Shown: positions 27,715 through 36,264 of the stretch, piece by piece
Position numbering within the stretch: position 1 is the first letter of the stretch
How the letters are laid out: each line of letters opens with the position of its first letter
Assembly (NCBI RefSeq): GCF_009380155.1
Contig: NZ_WHUV01000004.1
Coordinates: 434,001-498,000 of the forward strand
Length of the DNA stretch: 64,000 nucleotides
Direction: 5' to 3'
Origin: Pseudomonas piscis
GTDB taxonomy: Bacteria > Pseudomonadota > Gammaproteobacteria > Pseudomonadales > Pseudomonadaceae
Program-made: the position numbers and the translations under genes
Notes under the pieces: model-generated
The model's database searches: none
Told to the model about the DNA's origin: nothing
What the model saw: only the letters and a program-made list of their open reading frames with translations

Positions 27715-28929
27715 TTGCGCGAAATTGTCCTGATAAACATCACCGGCGAAGATCGTCCCGGTCTGACTGCGGCCATTACCGGCGTCCTGGCCCAGGGTGG
27801 TGTGAACATTCTCGACATCGGTCAGGCGGTGATCCACGACGCCTTGTCGTTCGGCATCCTGGTTGAGATCCCGGATGACGAGCGCAGCTCCTCGGTGCTC
27901 AAGGACATCCTGTTCACCGCCTACAAGCTCGACCAGCAGGTGCGCTTCACCCCGGTATCCGAGGAGGATTACCAGCAGTGGGTGGCAGGGCAGGGCAAGC
28001 AGCGCCACATCGTCACCCTGCTGACCCGCAAGGTCACCGCCGAGCAGTTGCAGCGGGTGAGTTCGATCACTGCCAAGTACGGCTTGAACATCGACCATAT
28101 CGATCGCCTGTCCGGGCGCATGCCCCTGGATATGCCCGCCGACCAGGGCAAGGGCTGCATCGAGTTCTCGGTGCGCGGCGAAGCTGCCGATCCCCAGGCG
28201 CTGCGGGCCGAATTCCTCAGCGTGGCCCAGGAGTTGAACGTCGACATCGCCTTCCAGGAAGACTCGCTGTTCCGCCGCAACCGGCGCCTGGCGGTGTTCG
28301 ACATGGACTCGACGCTGATCGAGGCCGAGGTCATTGACGAGTTGGCCAAGGCCGCCGGGGTCGGCGATCGGGTCGCGCAAATCACCGAGCGGGCCATGGC
28401 CGGCGAGCTGGATTTTCGCGCCAGCTTCAAGGAGCGCCTGGCTCTGCTCAAGGGGCTGGACGTCAGCGTGCTGGACTCCATCGGCGCCTCCCTGCGCCTG
28501 ACCGAGGGCGCCGAGACCCTGTTCGCCGAACTCAAGCGCCTGGGCTACAAGACCGCGATCCTGTCCGGTGGCTTCACCTATTTCGCCAAGCAGCTGCAAG
28601 CCAAGCTGGGCATCGACTACGTGTTCGCCAACGAGCTGGAAGTGGTGGATGGCAAGGTCACCGGCGTGGCGGTGGAGCCGATCGTCGATGCACAGCGCAA
28701 GGCCGATCTGCTGCGTGAACTGGCCCAGAAGGAAGGCTTGCGCCTGGAGCAGACCATCGCGGTCGGCGACGGTGCCAACGACCTGCCGATGCTGGGTATC
28801 GCCGGCCTGGGTGTGGCGTTCCGTGCCAAGCCGCTGGTCAAGCAGTCGGCCAAGCAGGCGATCTCGACCCTGGGCCTGGACGGCGTGCTGTACCTGTTGG
28901 GCTTGCGCGATCGTGACGGGCAGCCTTGA
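27715..28929 (+). CDS. serB: Phosphoserine phosphatase
   Basis: Last step of serine biosynthesis, dephosphorylating 3-phosphoserine. The 404-residue protein has two ACT-like domains (about 3-170) followed by a HAD phosphatase domain: nucleophile motif VFDMDSTLIEAE, motif II LSGGFTYFAKQ, and GDGANDLPML. The TTG start at 27715 is used because the family begins MREIVLINITGEDRPGL; longer upstream starts add unrelated sequence. Confidence 0.97.
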   Translation: MREIVLINITGEDRPGLTAAITGVLAQGGVNILDIGQAVIHDALSFGILVEIPDDERSSSVLKDILFTAYKLDQQVRFTPVSEEDYQQWVAGQGKQRHIVTLLTRKVTAEQLQRVSSITAKYGLNIDHIDRLSGRMPLDMPADQGKGCIEFSVRGEAADPQALRAEFLSVAQELNVDIAFQEDSLFRRNRRLAVFDMDSTLIEAEVIDELAKAAGVGDRVAQITERAMAGELDFRASFKERLALLKGLDVSVLDSIGASLRLTEGAETLFAELKRLGYKTAILSGGFTYFAKQLQAKLGIDYVFANELEVVDGKVTGVAVEPIVDAQRKADLLRELAQKEGLRLEQTIAVGDGANDLPMLGIAGLGVAFRAKPLVKQSAKQAISTLGLDGVLYLLGLRDRDGQP

Positions 28930-28952
28930 TCGGGAACGAGTCTTCGCCCATG

Positions 28953-28983
28953 AAAAACGCCGCTGATCAGCGGCGTTTTTTGT
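28953..28983. terminator. Terminator between serB and psd
   Basis: A 28-base perfect palindrome (AAAAACGCCGCTGA / TCAGCGGCGTTTTT) with T-runs on both strands; it serves serB and, on the other strand, the convergent psd gene. Confidence 0.93.
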
Positions 28984-29002
28984 TTGCGGTGTCAGCCAGG
29001 CA

Positions 29003-29863
29003 TTAAGCCTTGGGCGCGCCCAGGCCTTGGCCCATGCGGACTGGAGAACCGGCCGCCAGCCCTTCGGCCCACTGCACCTGGTCTGGGCCGAACAGCACGA
29101 TGGCGGTGGAGCCCAGCTTGAAGCGGCCCATCTCGGCGCCTTTCTCCAGGTGGATCGGGGCGCGGGCGGCCTCGTCGTAGCGCACGGTCTTGAGCTCGCG
29201 CTTGGGTGGCGTCACCAGGCCGGCCCAGACGGTTTCGATCGAGGCGACGATCATCGCGCCCACCAGCACCAGGGCCATGGGGCCGCGCTCGGTGTCGAAG
29301 ATGCACACCACACGCTCGTTGCGGGCGAACAGCTCGGGGACGTTTTCCGCGGTGGTCTGGTTGACCGAGAAGATCCGTCCGGGGACGTAGACCATTTCCC
29401 GCAGGGTGCCGGCCAGCGGCATGTGCACACGATGGTAGTCCTTGGGGGACAGGTAGATGGTGGCGAAGTCGCCGCCCATGAACGGTGCGGCCAGGGTCGG
29501 ATCACCGCCCAGCAGCTCCAACACGCTGTAGCTGTGGCCCTTGGCCTGGAATACCCGGCCATGTTCGATCGGCCCGAGCTGGCTGACGGCGCCGTCGGCG
29601 GGGCTCAGCACCGCGCCTGGAGTCGGGTCCAGCGGTCGTGCGCCGTCTTTCAGGGCGCGGGTGAAGAAAGCGTTGAAGTGCTCGTAGGCGGTCACATCCT
29701 CGAGCTGGGCCTCGGACATGTCTACCTGGTACTGCTTGGCGAACCAGCTGGTGAAGGCATTCTTGAACCAGCGCACGCGGCACTCGGCGATGCAGCCGGC
29801 CAGGCGCGACAGCAGGTGGTGAGGCAGCAGGTACTGGCTGATGATGAACAAACGCTTTTTCAT
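29003..29863 (-). CDS. psd: Phosphatidylserine decarboxylase proenzyme
   Basis: Converts phosphatidylserine to phosphatidylethanolamine at the inner membrane. The 286-residue proenzyme contains the self-cleavage site LGST (in GRFKLGSTAIVLF, about residues 249-252), where the pyruvoyl group forms, plus VHMPLAGTLREM and the DGAVSQLG segment. Shine-Dalgarno AAGGA precedes the ATG. It lies 19 bases after rhdA, likely in one transcript. Confidence 0.97.
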   Translation of the reverse strand: MKKRLFIISQYLLPHHLLSRLAGCIAECRVRWFKNAFTSWFAKQYQVDMSEAQLEDVTAYEHFNAFFTRALKDGARPLDPTPGAVLSPADGAVSQLGPIEHGRVFQAKGHSYSVLELLGGDPTLAAPFMGGDFATIYLSPKDYHRVHMPLAGTLREMVYVPGRIFSVNQTTAENVPELFARNERVVCIFDTERGPMALVLVGAMIVASIETVWAGLVTPPKRELKTVRYDEAARAPIHLEKGAEMGRFKLGSTAIVLFGPDQVQWAEGLAAGSPVRMGQGLGAPKA

Positions 29864-29882
29864 TGGGTGTCCTTAAAAAACC

Positions 29883-30698
29883 TTAAATCTCTACGGGCGT
29901 ATCGGGATGATTGCCCCATTCGCCCCAGGAGCCGGCGTAGCCTTTGACCCGTGGATAGCCCAGCGCCTTGGCCACCAGGTAGGTGAAGCCGGAGCGGTGG
30001 TGGGTCTGGCAGTGGGTGATCACTTCTTTGTCTTTGCTGATGCCCAGGCGCTCGAGGATCTGCGGCATGTCACGGCGGATGCGCAGGTGGCGGGCCTGGT
30101 CCATGCCGGCGGTCCATTCGAAATTCACTGCGCCGGGAATATGCCCGCCCTTGGCGGCCAGGACCTTCTCGCCCGAATACTCCAGCGGGCCGCGGGCGTC
30201 CCAGATGGCCAGGTCGGCAGCGCCGAGGCGGCTCTGCAGGTACTCGCGGGTGGCGGTAGGTTCGTCGTGCAGGGTCAGAGGTACCGGGCCGCCGACGATT
30301 TCCGGTACCTCGGTGGATACCGGCAGGCTTTCCGCCAGCCAGGCCGGCAGGCCGCCATCGACGTAGTGATAGTGGCGGTGGCCGATCACATCCAGTAGCC
30401 AGATGAAGCGTCCGGCCCAGCCGCCGCCTTCATCGTCATACACCACGTAGACCGCGTCGGGGTTGTGTCCGAGTTCACCGAACAGCGCCTCGAGGGCGGC
30501 CTTGGGTGGCAGCAGTCCCGGGGCTGGCGCCTGGCCGATCTGGGTACGCTTGGGATCGACGAAGCGTGCCCCGGGAATATGCCCAGTGCTGTAGCGGGCG
30601 GCGCTGGTCAGGTCGACCAGGATCAGTTCGCGGGCGTCGAGGCGGGCGAGCAGGTCGCCGGGTTCGATGACCAGCGGCAAGCCGGAAAAATCAGACAT
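29883..30698 (-). CDS. rhdA: Thiosulfate sulfurtransferase (rhodanese) RhdA
   Basis: Transfers sulfane sulfur from thiosulfate to cyanide or other thiophiles. It is a two-domain rhodanese of 271 residues. The catalytic Cys falls at residue 230 in the loop CQTHHRS, the same position and loop as Azotobacter vinelandii RhdA. The ATG at 30698 is preceded by GGGGA; the longer frame upstream is rejected. Cytoplasmic, no signal peptide. It is between the HDOD gene and psd with short gaps (43 and 19 bases). Confidence 0.96.
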   Translation of the reverse strand: MSDFSGLPLVIEPGDLLARLDARELILVDLTSAARYSTGHIPGARFVDPKRTQIGQAPAPGLLPPKAALEALFGELGHNPDAVYVVYDDEGGGWAGRFIWLLDVIGHRHYHYVDGGLPAWLAESLPVSTEVPEIVGGPVPLTLHDEPTATREYLQSRLGAADLAIWDARGPLEYSGEKVLAAKGGHIPGAVNFEWTAGMDQARHLRIRRDMPQILERLGISKDKEVITHCQTHHRSGFTYLVAKALGYPRVKGYAGSWGEWGNHPDTPVEI

Positions 30699-30741
30699 GT
30701 CAGGTCCCCAGGGCACAAAGGGTGGAATTGTAGCGCAAGCG

Positions 30742-32280
30742 TTACTGGCTGCGGTTGGTAAAGCTGTGCAAGGCCTTCTCGATGCACTGGGCGGTCTTGC
30801 CGAAGGCCTGGACGCTGGTTTCGGCGAAGGGCACGCCGTCCTGGTCGGCGATCGCCAGCAGTAGAACCCGACCATTGCAGGACAGCGAGCGGATCAGCAG
30901 GTGCTCGCCACGGAACAACTGGCGCAGGGCCCCGGGCAGGTGGGGAGCGAATTGCCGATAGTTGTCCGGGGTCAGGCGAATCTGCGCGGATTTCTCCAGC
31001 AAGCGCTGTAGCAGCGGGTTTTGCTTGGCTTGCAGGCTCAGTCCGGCGGCTTCCCTGGGCAGGCCATGCAACTGCTGCACTCGCAACTGGCTGTGGCTGC
31101 GATCGACCATCAGCAGCATGATCCGCCGCATGCCACATGCCGCCAGGGCATCCCGGGCAAACCCGGTGAGGTGCACGGCATTGGTGAAGGGACTCGGTTC
31201 GAGCAGCAGCTCGCTGCACAGCTGGCGCCACTTGGCCAGTTCCAGGGGCGTTGGCGCGGGTGCCGGCAGCTCGCCGTTGTGCAGGCGGCGCGCGTTCCAG
31301 GGCCAGAGCAGGGCCTGGGCCGGGTGCCAGAGATCGGGCTGGCTGTCGTTGCGGGCGCTGTTGGCTGCTTGTTGGTGCAACTGTTGCTGGACCTCGGCGA
31401 CTGGTATCTGCAGGTACAGGGCGGTGAGGTTCTGCCAGCGTTGGCCGTGGGGGTTGTTCCAGGAAAATTGCGCCGCCAGGGCCATGCCGTTGGCCAGCAG
31501 GACGCAGTTGGCAGGCTGGTTCAGCCAGCGCCGCAGCTCCGGGTCGTCGTCCAGGCGCTGTTGCTGGCGCAGCGGGTTATCGCTGTCGCGGGCGATCAGC
31601 ATGACCTTGGCCAGCAGGTGTTGCTCGCTGGTCAGCAGGCGGTAGCCCTGTTGCACCCAGATCGGCAGGTGCCAGGCTTGAACCAGGGCTTGGCAGACCT
31701 CCATCAGGCGTACGCCGAACAATTGCAGTTCAACCTTGCGCGCCGACTCATGCTTGTAGATGACCCGCAGCTCCCACTCTTCCATCAGCTTGGGGTAGCT
31801 CAAGGCGATGGCCCATAGAGGAGAGAGGAACAGCAGGCTGCCCCAGTGGATGTCCTGCCACAAGCGGGCCAGGCGCCCGGCGAAGAAACCGTTGGCTTGT
31901 TGGGTGGCGTGCTGGCTGATCAGCTGCAATTGCCGCAAGGCCTGGGGAATTTGCTCTTCGGGCAGGGTCGGCAGTTGTTCCAGCAGTTCCTGGGTACGCT
32001 TGAGGCCCAGGCGGTTGACCGCGATCTCCAGGTTCTCCGCCGGCTCGCTCATGCTGCCATGGGTGTGCCGGTTGGCCTCGCGGATCACGCTGAGGGCCAA
32101 TGCCGGGCTATTCTGCATCAGGTCGGCGATTTCCCGCAGCGAACTGCGGTTGTTGGCGATGGCCTTGCAGACCCGGTCGTGGCTGGCTTGCGGCACCGGC
32201 AGGCGCACGGCGCCGAGAAGCTTGAGCCAGGCCTCTAGAGAGCTGGGGGCAGAGTGCGGGGTGCTGGTTTCATTGGACAT
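30742..32280 (-). CDS. HDOD domain protein with C-terminal GAF-like region
   Basis: A 512-residue soluble protein. The N-terminal half (about 15-215) is an HDOD domain, a degenerate HD-type signalling module: LMQNSPALALSVIREANRHTHG and LEIAVNRLGLKRTQELLEQLP. The C-terminal region (about 365-505: RRIMLLMVDRSHSQLRVQQLHG ... IRSLSCNGRVLLLAIADQDG) looks GAF-like. No catalytic GGDEF, EAL or HD-GYP motif is present. It is divergent from motAB and upstream of rhdA. HDOD proteins commonly sit in regulatory networks of c-di-GMP and motility, but no specific role can be read here. Confidence 0.85.
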   Translation of the reverse strand: MSNETSTPHSAPSSLEAWLKLLGAVRLPVPQASHDRVCKAIANNRSSLREIADLMQNSPALALSVIREANRHTHGSMSEPAENLEIAVNRLGLKRTQELLEQLPTLPEEQIPQALRQLQLISQHATQQANGFFAGRLARLWQDIHWGSLLFLSPLWAIALSYPKLMEEWELRVIYKHESARKVELQLFGVRLMEVCQALVQAWHLPIWVQQGYRLLTSEQHLLAKVMLIARDSDNPLRQQQRLDDDPELRRWLNQPANCVLLANGMALAAQFSWNNPHGQRWQNLTALYLQIPVAEVQQQLHQQAANSARNDSQPDLWHPAQALLWPWNARRLHNGELPAPAPTPLELAKWRQLCSELLLEPSPFTNAVHLTGFARDALAACGMRRIMLLMVDRSHSQLRVQQLHGLPREAAGLSLQAKQNPLLQRLLEKSAQIRLTPDNYRQFAPHLPGALRQLFRGEHLLIRSLSCNGRVLLLAIADQDGVPFAETSVQAFGKTAQCIEKALHSFTNRSQ

Positions 32281-32351
32281 GGTCGGGCGCAATCATCGTC
32301 TGCTGTGAACACGCCCTGAGCGGGCCAAACTGGCTTTTCACCTTAACTGGC

Positions 32352-32378
32352 TATAGTCTGGCGCAGTTTTGCCGATAA
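32352..32378 (+). promoter_or_regulatory. Sigma-28 (FliA) promoter of motAB
   Basis: The sequence TATAG-N14-GCCGATAA matches the flagellar consensus TAAAG-N14-GCCGATAA with one mismatch in the -35 part and an exact -10 octamer (32371-32378). It lies 67 bases before the motA ATG, on the correct strand. Confidence 0.82.
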
Positions 32379-32445
32379 GTAGAAGAAGAGTTTTAAGAAC
32401 TTCCGAATATGACCTTGAACCCGACTCATAAGTACTCTCCTATCT

Positions 32446-33297
32446 ATGGCTAAAATCATCGGCATCATCGTCGTATTCGCTAGCGTGCTCGGCGGATACG
32501 TGCTTTCCCACGGCAAGATCGCAGCGCTGATCCAGCCTTTCGAGGTGTTGATCATCGGTGGTGCGGCCTTTGGTGCGTTCCTCCAGGCCAACCCCGGCTA
32601 CATGACGATGCACGTCGTCAAGAAATCCCTGGGGATGTTCAGCTCGCGTTTCACCCATACCTTCTACTTGGAAGTGTTGGGCCTGATCTACGAGATCCTC
32701 AACAAGAGCCGCCGCGAAGGCATGATGGCCATCGAGGGCGACATCGAGGACGCGGCAGCCAGCCCGATCTTCGCCAAGTACCCGGCGGTGCTCAAAGACG
32801 AGCGCATGACCGCCTACATCTGTGATTACCTGCGCATCATGTCCTCCGGCAACATGGCTCCCCACGAGCTCGAAGGCCTGTTCGACATGGAGCTGTTCAG
32901 CCTCAAGGAAGAACTCGAGCACCCCTCCCATGCGGTAACCGGCATCGCCGACGGCATGCCCGGTTTCGGTATCGTCGCGGCGGTACTGGGTATCGTGGTG
33001 ACCATGGCGTCCCTGGGCGACGGTGACCAGAAGTCCATCGGCCTGCACGTGGGTGCGGCGCTGGTAGGTACCTTCTTCGGTATTCTCGCGGCCTATGGTT
33101 TCTTCGGTCCGCTGGCCCATTCCCTGGCCCACGATGCCAAGGAAGAGCTGAACGTCTACGAAGCCATCAAGGCATCCCTGGTGGCCTCCGCTTCCGGCAT
33201 GCCGCCTTCGCTGGCGGTGGAGTTCGGGCGCAAGGTCCTGTACCCGGCGCATCGTCCGAGCTTCGCCGAGCTGGAACAAGCGGTTCGCGGTCGCTAA
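32446..33297 (+). CDS. motA: Flagellar motor stator protein MotA
   Basis: Forms the proton-driven stator ring with MotB. It has 283 residues with four membrane helices (about 4-22, 32-50, 170-190, 200-220), the large cytoplasmic loop between helices 2 and 3, and the family segment GIVAAVLGIVVTMASLGDGDQ with HVGAALVGTFFGILAAYGFF. It is followed after three bases by motB. Confidence 0.97.
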   Translation: MAKIIGIIVVFASVLGGYVLSHGKIAALIQPFEVLIIGGAAFGAFLQANPGYMTMHVVKKSLGMFSSRFTHTFYLEVLGLIYEILNKSRREGMMAIEGDIEDAAASPIFAKYPAVLKDERMTAYICDYLRIMSSGNMAPHELEGLFDMELFSLKEELEHPSHAVTGIADGMPGFGIVAAVLGIVVTMASLGDGDQKSIGLHVGAALVGTFFGILAAYGFFGPLAHSLAHDAKEELNVYEAIKASLVASASGMPPSLAVEFGRKVLYPAHRPSFAELEQAVRGR

Positions 33298-33300
33298 GTC

Positions 33301-34407
33301 ATGGAAAACAATCAGCCGATTATCATCAAGCGCGTCAAGCGCTTCGCTGGCGGTCATCACGGGGGCGCCTGGAAAATCGCCTTCGCCGACTTCGCCACGG
33401 CGATGATGGCGTTCTTCCTGGTGCTGTGGCTGTTGTCCACGGCCACCCCGGAACAGAAGATCGCCATCGCCGGTTACTTCAAGGACCCGATCGGCTTTTC
33501 CGAAAGCGGTACGCCCTACATCATCGACCTGGGCGGCTCGCCGGAACTGGCGCCGGAAAACACCCTGAACCCCGAGATCCAGTCCCAGCCCCAGCCGGAC
33601 AAGGTCACGGTGGACTCCGAGCAAGTTGAGGGCATGGCCGAGCAGGTCGAGCGCGAGCGTCTCGAACTGCTGCTGCAGGAGCTGCAGAACAAGGTCGAGG
33701 AAAACCCCCAACTGCAGAAGTTCAAGGACCAGATTCTTTTCGAGATCACGCCTGACGGCTTGCGCATCCAGATCATGGACGCCGAGAACCGGCCGATGTT
33801 CGACTCCGGCAGCGCCCGCCTGAAGCCGTATTTCGAAGACATCCTGCTGGCCATGGCCGACACCATCAAGGCGGTGCCGAACAAGATCAGCATCAGCGGC
33901 CATACCGATGCCACGCCTTATTCGGGCAGTGGCGAGTTCGGCAACTGGGAGCTGTCGGCCAACCGTGCCAACGCCGCTCGTCGAGCACTGGTGGCCGGTG
34001 GTTATCCTGATCCGCAAGTGGCGCGGGTAGTGGGTTTTGCTTCTTCGGCGCTGTTCGATCGCAAGGATCCGTTCAATCCGGTCAACCGGCGTATCGACAT
34101 CGTGGTGCTGACCAAGCGCGCCCAGCGCGCCATCGAGGGCGAACAGGGCGACCAGAAGACTCCGGCGCCGACCCAGGGCACTGGAGCCCCTGGCGAAGTA
34201 CCGGGTGCAGCGGCCGATCCGCACGCCTTGCCGCCGGGCAGCGAGTCACTGCCGGCCCACGAAGTGCGCCAGCGCCTGAACATCTTCGAAGACGGCGTGC
34301 TGAAGATGGATGAGCAGGGCGCAGCGGGCCAGACTCCTGCACCTGCACCTGCACCTGCACCTGCACCTGCACCTGCACCTGCGGCGCCGGCAGCGGCGCC
34401 CCGGTGA
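33301..34407 (+). CDS. motB: Flagellar motor protein MotB
   Basis: Peptidoglycan-anchored stator subunit, 368 residues. The single membrane helix carries the proton-binding Asp30 in FADFATAMMAFFLVLWLLS; a plug/linker region (about 55-150) precedes the OmpA-like peptidoglycan-binding domain (about 155-285, ISGHTDATPY and LSANRANAARRAL). After it comes an Ala/Pro/Gly-rich tail ending in eight consecutive Pro-Ala pairs encoded by a hexanucleotide repeat. The tail is beyond the conserved domain, so its length should be tolerant. Confidence 0.96.
   Translation: MENNQPIIIKRVKRFAGGHHGGAWKIAFADFATAMMAFFLVLWLLSTATPEQKIAIAGYFKDPIGFSESGTPYIIDLGGSPELAPENTLNPEIQSQPQPDKVTVDSEQVEGMAEQVERERLELLLQELQNKVEENPQLQKFKDQILFEITPDGLRIQIMDAENRPMFDSGSARLKPYFEDILLAMADTIKAVPNKISISGHTDATPYSGSGEFGNWELSANRANAARRALVAGGYPDPQVARVVGFASSALFDRKDPFNPVNRRIDIVVLTKRAQRAIEGEQGDQKTPAPTQGTGAPGEVPGAAADPHALPPGSESLPAHEVRQRLNIFEDGVLKMDEQGAAGQTPAPAPAPAPAPAPAPAAPAAAPR
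34336..34383 (+). repeat. Hexanucleotide repeat in the 3' end of motB
   Basis: Seven perfect CCTGCA units plus a last CCTGCG, in frame, encode (Pro-Ala)8 at the MotB C-terminus. Unit number changes would keep the frame and only alter tail length. Confidence 0.97.
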
Positions 34408-34431
34408 CACCGGGAACTGCCAGGTAAAAAG

Positions 34432-34466
34432 CACAAGGCCGCGATCATCGCGGCCTTGTGGTTTCT
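34432..34466. terminator. Terminator between motB and rsgA
   Basis: A 13-bp perfect stem CACAAGGCCGCGA / TCGCGGCCTTGTG with a 3-base loop, then TGGTTTCT; an A-run (34426-34430) precedes it, giving a T-run for the convergent rsgA transcript. The right arm and tail share the string GGCCTTGTGGTTTCTG with the terminator at 25786. Confidence 0.88.
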
Positions 34467-34479
34467 GCGTGGGGCAGGG

Positions 34480-35511
34480 TCAGTAGCTGTCGTCGGGCAG
34501 GCTGGCGATGATCGAGCGGTAGCTGTTCATCCGCTGTTGCTGGATGCGGCCATCTTCCAGGGCCTTGAGCAGGGCGCAGCCGGGCTCGCGGTCGTGCTTG
34601 CAGTCACGGAAGCGGCAGGTGCCCAGCAGGTCGTTGAACTCGATGAAACCCGCTTCGACGTCGGCGCGGCTGACGTGGCCCAGGCCGAATTCACGAATAC
34701 CGGGGGAGTCGATCAGTTCGCCGCCACCGGGGAAGTGGAACAACCGGGCGGTGGTGGTGGTGTGGGTGCCCTGTCCGGAAAACTCCGACAGCGGGCCGAC
34801 CCGGGTGAAGACGTCCGGCAGCAGGCTGTTGACCAGGGACGACTTGCCCACCCCCGACTGGCCGACGAACACGCTGATGCGGCCATCGAGCAGCGCTTGT
34901 AGTTGCTCCATGCCGTCGCCGTGATGGGCCGAGACTTCCAGCAGCGGATAGCCCAGCTGGCGATAGACCGCCAGCAGGGCGTTGAGCGCCGGGGCGTTCT
35001 GCTCGTCGATCAGGTCGGCCTTGTTCAGCAGCAGCAAGGGGCGGATCCCGGCGTGCTCGGCGGCCACCAGGTAACGGTCGATGAGGTTGGCGTGGGGTTC
35101 TGGCATGGGCGCGAAGACGATCACGATCATGTCGACGTTGGCCGCTACCGGCTTGAGCTGGCCACGGCTGTCGGGGCGGCAGAGCTCGGTGCTGCGGGGC
35201 AGCTGGGCGACGATCACCCCTATGCCCTGGTTGCCGGCGCGCCAGACCACCTGGTCGCCGGTCACCAGCGCTGGCAGGTTGGCCCGCAAGTGGCAGCGAA
35301 ACACCTGGCCGGCCAATTCGCCTTCGCGGGCCTCGACTTCGACCTGGACGCCGAAGTGGGCGATCACCAGGCCGGTCTGTTCCGGACCCAGGTCGCCCCC
35401 TTCCAGCGCCTCCATGACGGAGGACTCACGTTTGGCGGCGCGGGCTGCGCGCTCACCCTGGATCTTTTCGATGCGCCAGTTCTGGCGACGATTGAGCTGG
35501 CGTTTGGCCAT
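34480..35511 (-). CDS. rsgA: Small ribosomal subunit biogenesis GTPase RsgA
   Basis: Circularly permuted GTPase that checks late 30S assembly. It has 343 residues with an N-terminal OB fold (about 35-110), GTPase motifs in permuted order (NKAD first in LLNKADLIDE, then P-loop GQSGVGKSSL and a DSPG segment), and a C-terminal zinc site CRFRDCKHDREPGC (about 297-310). It is next to orn, as in many gammaproteobacteria. Confidence 0.97.
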   Translation of the reverse strand: MAKRQLNRRQNWRIEKIQGERAARAAKRESSVMEALEGGDLGPEQTGLVIAHFGVQVEVEAREGELAGQVFRCHLRANLPALVTGDQVVWRAGNQGIGVIVAQLPRSTELCRPDSRGQLKPVAANVDMIVIVFAPMPEPHANLIDRYLVAAEHAGIRPLLLLNKADLIDEQNAPALNALLAVYRQLGYPLLEVSAHHGDGMEQLQALLDGRISVFVGQSGVGKSSLVNSLLPDVFTRVGPLSEFSGQGTHTTTTARLFHFPGGGELIDSPGIREFGLGHVSRADVEAGFIEFNDLLGTCRFRDCKHDREPGCALLKALEDGRIQQQRMNSYRSIIASLPDDSY

Positions 35512-35619
35512 TGATGTTCCGTGTCGATAATTACGGCGATTGGGTAAAACGGCGGCGAGTTTAGCACGCCAGGCAGGCCCTCTAGGCTAAACTGCGCAAC
35601 TACGCCGAGGAGCCCACCC

Positions 35620-36162
35620 ATGCAGAACCCGCAGAACCTGATTTGGATCGATCTGGAAATGACCGGTCTGAACCCCGACACCGACGTCATCATCGAGATG
35701 GCGACCATTGTCACCGATAGCAACCTGAACACCTTGGCTGAAGGACCGGTCATCGCCATCCACCAGAGCGACGAGATCCTTGCCGGCATGGATGAGTGGA
35801 ACACTCGCCAGCACGGCAATTCCGGCCTGACCCAGCGGGTGCGTGAAAGCCGCATCGACATGGCCGAGGCCGAAGCCCAGACCATCGCCTTCCTGGAGCA
35901 ATGGGTGCCCAAGGGCAAGTCGCCGATCTGTGGCAACAGCATCTGCCAGGACCGGCGCTTCCTCTATCGCCACATGAAGAGCCTGGAAAGCTATTTCCAC
36001 TACCGCAACCTCGACGTCTCGACCCTCAAGGAACTGGCTGCCCGCTGGGCACCCGAGGTGCGCGACAGCTTCAAGAAGGGCAGCACTCACCTGGCCCTGG
36101 ATGACATCCGCGAATCCATCGCCGAGCTGCAGCACTACCGCAAGCACTTCATCAAGCTCTGA
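35620..36162 (+). CDS. orn: Oligoribonuclease
   Basis: 3'-5' exoribonuclease that degrades 2-5 nt RNAs and pGpG from c-di-GMP breakdown; essential for nanoRNA turnover in pseudomonads. The 180-residue product has the DEDDh motifs: DLEMTGL (D12, E14), a mid-protein RHMKSLESYFHYRNLDVSTL and C-terminal HLALDDIRESI. It is divergent from rsgA over 108 bases. A weak GGAG ribosome site precedes the ATG. Confidence 0.98.
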   Translation: MQNPQNLIWIDLEMTGLNPDTDVIIEMATIVTDSNLNTLAEGPVIAIHQSDEILAGMDEWNTRQHGNSGLTQRVRESRIDMAEAEAQTIAFLEQWVPKGKSPICGNSICQDRRFLYRHMKSLESYFHYRNLDVSTLKELAARWAPEVRDSFKKGSTHLALDDIRESIAELQHYRKHFIKL

Positions 36163-36264
36163 ACATGCAGGCGAGCGGGCGGGTTGCCTCGCGCCCGCTG
36201 CCGCCCTCTTTTGGTGCCCGCGCCAACTGAGTAGACTGCGCGCCTTCTTGAAGGGACCGCCAAC

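Noticed and set aside
34336..34383. On/off phase variation of motB by the repeat
   Set aside because: The unit is six bases, so gain or loss never shifts the frame; only tail length would vary.
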